From Anaerolineae bacterium (GTDB lineage: Bacteria > Chloroflexota > Anaerolineae > Aggregatilineales > Phototrophicaceae), in assembly GCA_025454715.1 (NCBI GenBank), contig JALONY010000025.1, positions 1-9,625 of the forward strand: a DNA stretch of 9,625 nucleotides, in the 5' to 3' direction. Of the stretch, positions 1 to 6,317 are shown in pieces (position 1 is the first letter of the stretch; each line of letters starts with the position of its first letter). The position numbers and the translations under genes were made by a program. The notes under the pieces are model-generated. The model saw only the letters and a program-made list of their open reading frames with translations, was not told where the DNA came from and ran no database searches.

Positions 1-153
1 GCCGACCTGAACGCCGACGATGCGATGGAGAGCGCGCAACAAGGCGTGCGTGACGCGGTGGCCATGCTGGAGACCTTCAACCTCGCCCGAGGCATCGGCT
101 TGCCGGTCACGGTGGACGAGGCCGCGCCTGAAGGCGAATCGACCGAGGGCTAA
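1..153 (+). CDS. C-terminal fragment of an unrecognised protein
   Basis: Frame 1 is open from the window edge to a TAA at 151-153, giving the last 50 residues of a protein whose start lies upstream. The visible part is acidic, has a probable amphipathic helix (about residues 6-29) and ends in a Glu/Gly/Ser/Thr-rich, probably disordered tail. I do not recognise the family. It is supported as a gene by codon usage like its neighbours and by the perfect hairpin about 30 bp after its stop. A competing frame at 20-274 has an Arg/Trp/Pro-rich composition typical of a GC-driven shadow and runs through the hairpin. No function can be offered. Confidence 0.6.
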   Translation, partial: ADLNADDAMESAQQGVRDAVAMLETFNLARGIGLPVTVDEAAPEGESTEG

Positions 154-183
154 CACGCGCCACGCGGGGGTTCACCCAATTTT

Positions 184-211
184 GAGGGCAAGCGGGCTAT
201 CGCTTGCCCTC
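184..211 (+). terminator. Perfect 10-bp hairpin after the first gene
   Basis: GAGGGCAAGC (184-193) and GCTTGCCCTC (202-211) are perfect reverse complements around an 8-nt loop. The hairpin lies 30 bp after the upstream stop and just before the promoter of the macrodomain gene. It is followed only by TTCG, not a T tract, so it is a weak or atypical intrinsic terminator. It could also be a palindromic repeat. Confidence 0.55.
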
Positions 212-217
212 TTCGCG

Positions 218-246
218 TTGCGCGGGCAGAAAACGTGTTCTATGAT
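218..246 (+). promoter_or_regulatory. Sigma70-like promoter of the macrodomain/TIR-DarT cassette
   Basis: TTGCGC at 218-223 is followed, after a 17-bp spacer, by TATGAT at 241-246. The -10 box is close to consensus and the spacing is ideal. The predicted transcript starts near 253, leaving a leader of about 27 nt before the ATG at 280. This rules out the upstream in-frame ATG at 235 as the start, because it lies upstream of the predicted transcript start. The same promoter probably serves both cassette genes. Confidence 0.6.
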
Positions 247-279
247 GAGCCGAGCGAGTCAGCGGGAGGGGTAGGGGCG

Positions 280-1191
280 ATGATCATCACGGTCGAGAGC
301 GATATTTTCGTGTCTCCGGCGACGGTGTGGGTGCATCCGGTCAACACGGCGGGGGTGATGGGGAGCGGCTTGTCGAGCGAGTTCAAGCGCTTCTTTCCGC
401 AGGTGTATGAGGAGTACCGTGCGTTGTGCGCGTCGGGGCGGCTGGCGTTGGGGCGGGTGTGGCTGGCGCAGGCGGGGCGCAAGCGCATTTTGCACCTGCC
501 CATCAAGGCGCATTGGCGCGCCAACGCCAAGCGCGAGGACATCGAGGCCGCGGTGCAGTTGCTGGCCAGCCGCTGGGCGGAATGGGGCATCGGGTCGTTG
601 GCCGTGCCCGAGTTCGGCGACGGTGATTTGACGTGGCAGGCCGACATCCGCCCGCTGTTCGAGTCCGCGCTGGACGCCTTGCCGATACCGGTTTATTTGC
701 ACATCTACGACCGCAAGCACGATGCAGCGCGCAATCTGCGCCAGATTGCCGACTTGCTCAACAAGCCGGTCGGTCGGGTGCCGTTCGAGCGGTTATTGCG
801 TGACCTCGGGCGGGTGATTCGCAAGGCCAACGGGCGTTTCGTGGTCGGCGGCAGCGGGGCGGGCTTCAGCGTCAGCCTCGAGGCCACCGCCCGCCGCACC
901 CGCCTGACCCTGACGCCCGACGACGGCGAACCGCAAACCCTGAGCGATTCGCAACTGGCCGACCTGTGGGCGACGTTGCAGGCCGCTGGCCTGTTGATGG
1001 GCTGGCAGTTCCCGGGCGCGTTGGAGCCGTGGGCGCCCTATCTCATCCCGTTGCTGGACGGGCTGGACTACGTGCGCGGGGTGACCGCCGCCGTGAGCGG
1101 TAGCGGGGCAGCGCCCAACGCCCTGCTGTTCGTGCCGCCGCTGACCCAAGCCTCGCCCCACACCCTGACCCTGACCGCTACCGAGGAGTGA
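280..1191 (+). CDS. DarG-like macrodomain protein (putative ADP-ribosyl hydrolase antitoxin)
   Basis: This is a 303-residue soluble protein. Residues 1 to about 145 form a macrodomain of the DarG branch. The ligand-binding loop reads NTAGVMGSGLSSEFK (22-36), then FPQVYEEY and the segment LPIKAHWR (73-80) followed by KREDIEAAV, matching the DarG 'FPTKxHWR...SxxEDIE' signature. K76 aligns with the lysine required for de-ADP-ribosylation of DNA by DarG. The second loop, PEFGDGDLTW (110-119), is diverged from the usual GxGxGGLxW. Residues 150-303 form a separate C-terminal region; FPGALEPWAPYLIPLLDG (244-261) and the following DYVRGV resemble the 'F..G.YGPYA..L...L..LEGHY..G' segment of DarG C-terminal domains, which contact the toxin (tentative). 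The start at 280 has an SD-like GGAGG at 265-269 and lies just after the predicted promoter. The stop is 5 bp before the ATG of the TIR-DarT gene, so the two are probably translated together. The likely role is to remove ADP-ribose added by the neighbouring protein and to bind it. No membrane segment is seen. Confidence 0.8.
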   Translation: MIITVESDIFVSPATVWVHPVNTAGVMGSGLSSEFKRFFPQVYEEYRALCASGRLALGRVWLAQAGRKRILHLPIKAHWRANAKREDIEAAVQLLASRWAEWGIGSLAVPEFGDGDLTWQADIRPLFESALDALPIPVYLHIYDRKHDAARNLRQIADLLNKPVGRVPFERLLRDLGRVIRKANGRFVVGGSGAGFSVSLEATARRTRLTLTPDDGEPQTLSDSQLADLWATLQAAGLLMGWQFPGALEPWAPYLIPLLDGLDYVRGVTAAVSGSGAAPNALLFVPPLTQASPHTLTLTATEE

Positions 1192-1196
1192 CCGTC

Positions 1197-2603
1197 ATGA
1201 CCGAAGGCTCGTTGAACATCTTCATCTCGTATGCGCGGGAAGACGGCAAGGCGTTGGCGTTGCGCCTACGCGAGGACTTGCGGGCGGCGGGGTGCTCGGT
1301 CTGGCTGGATGTCTCGCAGATACAGGGCGGCGAGAGCTGGACGGTGGCCATCGAGGACGCCATCGAGGCGTGCGATGTCGGGGTGGTGCTGCTGAGCGCG
1401 GCGGCCTATCACTCGCGCTTTTGCCGCGCCGAGCAGATGCGGTTGCTGCGGAAGGGCAAGCGCATCATCCCGTTGCTGGTGCAGCCGTTGGCCGAGATTC
1501 CGCTGTACCTCGAGCACCTGAATTACCTCGATTTTAGCGAGGACGCGCTGTATACCGCCCGCCTGCGCGACTTGCTCAGCGACCTGAACACCCAACGGGC
1601 GTTCGGCCTCTTGAGCGAACCGGCGGCGGAAGCGGAGTCGTTGGCGCGCCCGTTCCGCCTCGCCAAGCTCAACCGGCGCTTGTCGGTGCCCGAAAAGCGC
1701 GATGCGCCGTCGTTCCGGCGCGAATTGGCCAAGCTACGCCGTCAGCCGTGGCTGGCTGGGCGGGTGTGGTGGACGTATTTCTTGTTTTATTGTGCCGACC
1801 TCGAAGCGGTGGCCGAGATGCTCAAGACCGGCTACATCCCGCCCATCCAGACCGATGGGCGGCGGCGCGATGACAATACCTACTTGTATTTTAGGCCGCG
1901 CACGCCCGACCTGTGGCACCGTGAGGGCATCAAGCCGGTCGCCAAGCGTGGGCGCGACGACATCGCCCGTCCGGTTTATTTGTTGTTCGACCTCGAAACG
2001 GTCTTGTGCGCGCCCGAGACGCGCTTCAGCGCGGGCGACCCGTGGCAAACGCGCAAGACCTTCGCCACCGCCAACGCCTTCGAGGAATTGCCGTTCGAGC
2101 ACATCTATCACGATGGCTTGCCGCGCCCCGACACCCGTGACGAAATTTTGTCGGCGCGGCGGGCGCAGGTGCTGGTGCCCGGCGGGCTGACGTTGGAGCC
2201 GCTCCAGATGATTTGGTGCCGCTCCGAGGCCGAGGTCGAGACGTTGCGCGCCGTGTTGCCGCCCGATGCGCGCCGCCGCTGCGCGCCGTTGATGACTGGG
2301 CGCGCTGACTTCAACCTGTTTCATCGGCGCGGGGCGTCGGTCGAGCAAGCCGTGTTGGAGGCGCGCACGGTGCTGTTGCGCTTCGCCACCCCGCCCGACC
2401 CGACCCCGATGACCGTGCGCGTGACCTGTAAGCCGCAGGGGGGCGGGGTGTATCGGGCGGAATGGGCGGGCACCCTGCCGGACTCGTTGACGGTGCAGGC
2501 CGTGCCGGACGCCTTGCCGGTGCAGCCGTACACGCTGACGGTACACCTCGACGCCGTGCTGGCGTATCAGGGGGAGTATTGGCCGGACGCGGGGTTGATT
2601 TAG
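1197..2603 (+). CDS. TIR domain fused to DarT-like (DUF4433) ADP-ribosyltransferase domain
   Basis: This is a 468-residue protein. Residues 5 to about 130 are a bacterial TIR domain: LNIFISYAREDG (6-17) is the first strand and box, VWLDVSQIQGGESW (35-48) the BB-loop region, and SAAAYHSRFCRAEQ (67-80) carries E79 at the position of the TIR NADase catalytic Glu. A charged linker (about 131-190) leads to a DarT-like domain (about 191-390). Its signs are a start like DarT's 'ITHxxNLxSIL' (FLFYCADLEAVAEMLKTG), YFRPRTPDLW (231-240) with the NAD-site Arg, FATANAF (289-295), and RRAQVLVPGGLTL (321-333) followed by CRSEAEVETL (341-350). DarT enzymes normally have Glu in this 'RxAExLV' motif; here it is Gln324. 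A β-rich tail (about 400-468) matches nothing I know. GAGGAG at 1183-1188 places the start at ATG 1197; an in-frame GTG at 1188 would add three residues. Expected chemistry is NAD+ cleavage by TIR and ADP-ribosylation of nucleic acid by DarT; which one is active is unclear. Confidence 0.8.
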   Translation: MTEGSLNIFISYAREDGKALALRLREDLRAAGCSVWLDVSQIQGGESWTVAIEDAIEACDVGVVLLSAAAYHSRFCRAEQMRLLRKGKRIIPLLVQPLAEIPLYLEHLNYLDFSEDALYTARLRDLLSDLNTQRAFGLLSEPAAEAESLARPFRLAKLNRRLSVPEKRDAPSFRRELAKLRRQPWLAGRVWWTYFLFYCADLEAVAEMLKTGYIPPIQTDGRRRDDNTYLYFRPRTPDLWHREGIKPVAKRGRDDIARPVYLLFDLETVLCAPETRFSAGDPWQTRKTFATANAFEELPFEHIYHDGLPRPDTRDEILSARRAQVLVPGGLTLEPLQMIWCRSEAEVETLRAVLPPDARRRCAPLMTGRADFNLFHRRGASVEQAVLEARTVLLRFATPPDPTPMTVRVTCKPQGGGVYRAEWAGTLPDSLTVQAVPDALPVQPYTLTVHLDAVLAYQGEYWPDAGLI

Positions 2604-2620
2604 GGGCGGTTTTCGCCCCT
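2602..2620. terminator. Hairpin between convergent genes
   Basis: AGGGGCG (2602-2608) pairs perfectly with CGCCCCT (2614-2620) around a 5-nt GTTTT loop. It begins in the stop codon of the TIR-DarT gene and lies 5 bp from the stop of the opposing membrane-protein gene (2626-2628), so it could end transcription from both sides. No long T tract follows on either strand, so termination may be weak. Confidence 0.5.
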
Positions 2621-2625
2621 GTCTC

Positions 2626-3612
2626 TTAGAGCGGTTTGGCCTGAATGTCGCGGATGACGGCGCGCAGGCCAATCAGGAGCACGACGCCCGGCAGCCAGAG
2701 CAACGCCACGATGGAAAACATCAGGCGGATGAACTGGAACATCGGCAGGCCAGCCACGATGGCCTGCGGTTGGGCGTAGCTGTCATAGGCGGCCAGCACC
2801 AGCACCGCCAAGCTGGCGAGCAACGGTAGCCACGCGGGGCGCGGTTGCCACGGGGTGGTCACCCACGCAAAATACGAGTCTTTGCGGTACCACAGCATGG
2901 CGAGGCAGACCAACGCCAGCCCGCTCAGCGCCAAGTAAGTCGGTGAGTCGATGGTGCGTTGGTCGAATTGGCGATAGAGGGCGATGATGACGACCCCGCC
3001 GACGAACAGCCATTCATACGCGCCCAGCTCCAGATGCGGGCGGGCGATCGGGGCGCTCAGGCGGGTGAGCACCGCCAAGCCCAGTACCGCCACGGCGAAC
3101 CCGCCGCCCAGCCACAGCACGGTCTCGCGGGTGGTGGGCAAGGCCGCCCAGCCGCCCAGCTCGGGTGACCAGCGCAACCACACGCCCCACGCCGCGCCAA
3201 TCAGCGCGCTGACGGGGACGGCCAACCACGCCCAGCGCCTCGCGACACCGGCCACCATGCAGAACAGCAGCAGCATGGCCATAGCAATCAGTGCTTGGCC
3301 GCCCAAGACATCGGTCAGCACCGAAAGCGGCATCTCGCGCAGGGTGACGGACGGGTTGAACAGGGCGCTATAGGTCAGGGCGACCATGCCCCCGACGGCG
3401 GCCAGCCCGTACAGGTCACGCACGCGCCAGCGGGTCATCAGGTCGAGCGAGAGCATGGCCAGCGCCAGATAACCGGCCACGGCCAAGGCCGCCTCGTAGC
3501 CGTCGCGTTGGGACGACCCCGCCCACAGCAAGCCCTCGGCACCGAAACCGAGCAGGACGGCCAGCAAAGCCCGCGGCGCGGTGCGCCCCAGCGCGGCACG
3601 CAGCATGGTCAT
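2626..3612 (-). CDS. Multi-pass membrane protein of unknown function
   Basis: This is a 328-residue, very hydrophobic protein with about ten predicted membrane helices (approximately residues 14-31, 40-58, 66-85, 101-122, 127-146, 164-183, 198-213, 224-241, 260-278 and 295-318). Short loops contain Arg and Trp, and the tail RDIQAKPL is probably cytoplasmic. I see no transporter, enzyme or signalling motif that identifies a family. I chose the start at 3612 because it forms an ATGA overlap with the ppc stop codon, typical of translational coupling. A second ATG two codons later (3606) is possible, and the open frame upstream to 3837 is Arg/His-rich shadow inside ppc. It is the last gene of the kinase-ppc operon, so it is co-expressed with them; a role in the same response is inference only. 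Confidence 0.75.
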   Translation of the reverse strand: MTMLRAALGRTAPRALLAVLLGFGAEGLLWAGSSQRDGYEAALAVAGYLALAMLSLDLMTRWRVRDLYGLAAVGGMVALTYSALFNPSVTLREMPLSVLTDVLGGQALIAMAMLLLFCMVAGVARRWAWLAVPVSALIGAAWGVWLRWSPELGGWAALPTTRETVLWLGGGFAVAVLGLAVLTRLSAPIARPHLELGAYEWLFVGGVVIIALYRQFDQRTIDSPTYLALSGLALVCLAMLWYRKDSYFAWVTTPWQPRPAWLPLLASLAVLVLAAYDSYAQPQAIVAGLPMFQFIRLMFSIVALLWLPGVVLLIGLRAVIRDIQAKPL

Positions 3613-6287
3613 CCGGTGGTCTTCATGCCTGCGGCGATGCCGTTGACGGTGGCCAACGCCGCCTGAAGCACCTCGCCGGTGCTGGGCAGTTCGGGGTTGG
3701 CGCGGCGCAATTCTTCGAGCAAGGCCACCTGAATGAAGTTGAGCGGATCGACATACGGGTTGCGGCTGTCGATCGAGCGTTGCATCATCGGGGTTTTGTC
3801 GAGCAGGGTGGTCTGGTCGGTGATGGCGCAAATCCAATGGCAGGCGCGGGCGTGCTCAGCGGTGATTTGGCCAAAAATCTCGTCGCGTAGCGCCTTGTCG
3901 CCGACGAGGCGGCTGTAGAGCTTGGCGATGCCCATGTCGGCCTTGGCCACGTCGAGCTGCACGTTGTCGATGAGGGCGCGGAAGAACGGCCAGTGCTCAT
4001 ACATCTCGCGCAGGGTGGCGAGGCCGTCGGGCGTGCTGTGGGCATACCCCTCGAAGGCGTGGCCGACCCCGTACCACGACGGGATGATGGCGCGGCTCTG
4101 CATCCAACTGAACACCCACGGGATGGCGCGGATGGACTCGAAGCCGCCCTTACTGCGCTTGGCCGGTCGGGAGCCGATGGGCAAGTGCGCCAATTCGTTG
4201 ATGGGGGTGGCCTCTTGCCAATAATTGAGGAAGCCCGGGGTCTCGTAGACGAACGTGCGGTAATAGGCGTGGCTGCGGTGGGCGAGGTCGTGCATCACGG
4301 CGAACCAGCGCGGCTCGGCGGGGGCACCGGGCTTGCCCAAGGCCAACAGCGCCGCGTTGATGACCTGTTGGAGGTGGCGATAGGCGATGTCGGGGTTGCC
4401 GTAGCGGTAGGCGATGACCTCGCCTTGTTCGGTGATTTTGATCGGGCCTTGCATCGAGCCCGGGGGTTGCGACAAGATGGCGCGGTTGGTCGGGCCGCCG
4501 CCGCGCCCGATGCTGCCGCCGCGCCCGTGGAACAACTCCAGCCGGACGCCGTGCTGGGTGCATAGGGCGGCCAATTCTTGTTGGGCGCGGTACAGGCTCC
4601 AATTGGAGGCGATGTAGCCGCCGTCTTTGTTGCTGTCCGAGTAGCCAATCATGATTTGTTGTACGTCGCCGCGCCCGGCCAGATAAGCGCGGTACTCGGG
4701 GTTGCCGAACAGCGCGGTCATCACGTCGGGGGCGTTCATCAGGTCATCGACCGTCTCGAACAGCGGCACGACCGAGACGTGCGCGTCGATGCCGACCTCG
4801 CGTGCCAGCAGCAACAGGGTGAGCACGTCGCTGCCGTTGCGGCTCATGCTGGCGATGAAGGTGTCGATGGCGCGGGGGCTGTGCTGGCGGTGCACCTCCG
4901 AGACCATGCGCCACGTCGCGATGACGCGGTTGGTGGCGTCGCTGAAGTGCGGGGTGATGGGGAAGAGCGGGCGCTTGCTGGCGATTTCGCGGGTGAGCAA
5001 GGCTTGCTTGTCGGCCTCGGGCATCTCGGCGTAGTTGTCGGTCATGCCATAGTGGCGGAACAGTTCATCGAGGGCGGCCACGTGCAAGCGCGAGTCCTCG
5101 CGGATTTCGAGCGGGGCGAGGTGGAGGCCGAACAAGCGGACTTTGATGCGGAGGCGCTTGAGCGTGCCCTCGGCGGAATGAACCGCGCCGTTCTTGCGCA
5201 GGTTGTTGATGATGAGGTCGAGGTCTTCCAGCAGGTCGCCGCCGTGCTGATAGGCGTCGGTGTTCAGGCGTTGGCTGACGCGGTTGAGGAACAGGCGATA
5301 GACCTCGCCCGGGTAGCGCCCGCCGACCACGTTTTCACCGGCCAGCGCGGCCAGCAACTCCTTGCCGTCCGACAATTCGTCCAGCGATTGGGTCAGGCGC
5401 TCGCGGATGTAATCGACCTCGGCCTGATAGGCGGCGCGGGCGTGGCGGCGCATATAGTCGAGGGCTTCACGGGTCACGTCGGGGGTGACGTTGGGGTTGC
5501 CGTCGCGGTCGCCGCCAATCCATGAGGCGAACGACAAGATGGGCGGCACGTCCGACCAATCGTGCCCCGGGTAGTGGCGTTCGAGGGCGGCCTGAAGCTC
5601 GAGGTACAGGTCTACGACCACGTTCATCACGAAGCGGACGAGGAAGTGGGTGCCGAACTCGACCTCGTCCATGACGGTGGCGCGAGAGGCGCGGTTGGGC
5701 GGGGTTTGCCAGAGTTGCTCGATGCGGCGCAGGATGTCGCTGGCGATGCGCCGCTTCTCACGCGGGAGGAGCTGTTGGCGCTCGATGATCGACAGCATCT
5801 CGCTGATGTCGCTCATCTTCAGCAAGACCTCTTGGCGCTTGGCCTCGGACGGGTGGGCGGTGAAGACGAGGCGCACCCGCACGGCCTCGAGGATGTCGCG
5901 CACGCGCTGGGGCGCGACATCGGCGGCGCGCAGCTCGGCGATGGCGGTATCCAGCGTCTCGTTGAGGCCGCCATCCGCCTCGCGGGCGCGCAAGACGCGC
6001 ACCCGCTGATGGTCTTCGGCGATGTTGATGAGCTGGAAGTAATTGGCGAAGGCTTTGGTCAGCACGCGCTTTTGGCCGAGAGTCAGGCTTTTGACGCGCT
6101 CCATCAGGCGATCGGTCTCGGCGTCATCACCGGCGCGGCGCGCTTTGGCGCTGGCGCGGATTTCCTCGACCAGCTTGAAAGCGTCCTCGCCGTGTTGTTG
6201 GCGGATGACCAACCCGAGCAACGTGCCCAAAAAGCGGATGTCACCGCTGAGTGTCCCGATAGGCTCCAGCAGCCGTTCGTCAATCAT
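3609..6287 (-). CDS. ppc: Phosphoenolpyruvate carboxylase
   Basis: This is an 892-residue cytoplasmic enzyme that joins bicarbonate to phosphoenolpyruvate to make oxaloacetate, the anaplerotic feed to the TCA cycle. Full length matches the bacterial family (E. coli 883). Key motifs are present: FTAHPSEAKR (142-151) with catalytic H145 (most homologues have TAHPTE), SWIGGDRDGNPNVT (255-268), GYSDSNKDGGY (548-558) with K554, and the glycine loop FHGRGGSIGRGGGP (586-599) carrying the essential Arg. Three of the four residues that bind the inhibitor L-aspartate in the E. coli enzyme appear conserved (loop R589, K782 in VAKAD, R842 in SRNPYVDPLN). The fourth, the Asn of the usual C-terminal RNTG, is Thr890 in GMKTTG. 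SD-like AAGGAAG (6297-6303) sits 9 bp before the ATG. The gene follows the kinase gene by 30 bp with no terminator between and overlaps the next gene by 4 bp, so it is the middle gene of an operon. Confidence 0.97.
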   Translation of the reverse strand: MIDERLLEPIGTLSGDIRFLGTLLGLVIRQQHGEDAFKLVEEIRASAKARRAGDDAETDRLMERVKSLTLGQKRVLTKAFANYFQLINIAEDHQRVRVLRAREADGGLNETLDTAIAELRAADVAPQRVRDILEAVRVRLVFTAHPSEAKRQEVLLKMSDISEMLSIIERQQLLPREKRRIASDILRRIEQLWQTPPNRASRATVMDEVEFGTHFLVRFVMNVVVDLYLELQAALERHYPGHDWSDVPPILSFASWIGGDRDGNPNVTPDVTREALDYMRRHARAAYQAEVDYIRERLTQSLDELSDGKELLAALAGENVVGGRYPGEVYRLFLNRVSQRLNTDAYQHGGDLLEDLDLIINNLRKNGAVHSAEGTLKRLRIKVRLFGLHLAPLEIREDSRLHVAALDELFRHYGMTDNYAEMPEADKQALLTREIASKRPLFPITPHFSDATNRVIATWRMVSEVHRQHSPRAIDTFIASMSRNGSDVLTLLLLAREVGIDAHVSVVPLFETVDDLMNAPDVMTALFGNPEYRAYLAGRGDVQQIMIGYSDSNKDGGYIASNWSLYRAQQELAALCTQHGVRLELFHGRGGSIGRGGGPTNRAILSQPPGSMQGPIKITEQGEVIAYRYGNPDIAYRHLQQVINAALLALGKPGAPAEPRWFAVMHDLAHRSHAYYRTFVYETPGFLNYWQEATPINELAHLPIGSRPAKRSKGGFESIRAIPWVFSWMQSRAIIPSWYGVGHAFEGYAHSTPDGLATLREMYEHWPFFRALIDNVQLDVAKADMGIAKLYSRLVGDKALRDEIFGQITAEHARACHWICAITDQTTLLDKTPMMQRSIDSRNPYVDPLNFIQVALLEELRRANPELPSTGEVLQAALATVNGIAAGMKTTG

Positions 6288-6317
6288 GAATGTGGGCTTC
6301 CTTATCGTCGTGCCAGA

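Noticed and set aside
235..279. Upstream ATG at 235 as the start of the macrodomain protein
   Set aside because: It lies upstream of the -10 box and predicted transcript start, has no RBS, and the macrodomain's natural N-terminus (MIITVESDIF) begins at 280.
280..2603. Type II Thoeris system (TIR plus macrodomain effector)
   Set aside because: The Thoeris macro effector carries membrane helices; this macrodomain protein is soluble and DarG-like, and the TIR protein carries a DarT-like domain, which points to a DarTG relative instead.
1734..2672. A 312-codon minus-strand frame opposite the TIR-DarT gene
   Set aside because: Arg/His/Gln/Pro-rich shadow composition; the opposite strand encodes recognisable TIR and DarT motifs with a proper RBS.
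3613..3837. Longer N-terminus for the membrane protein
   Set aside because: The added 75 residues are Arg/His-rich and lie fully inside ppc; the ATGA overlap at 3609-3612 gives a natural start.
4578..5525. A 315-codon plus-strand frame inside ppc
   Set aside because: Same antisense mirror-frame effect; ppc on the other strand has all its catalytic motifs.
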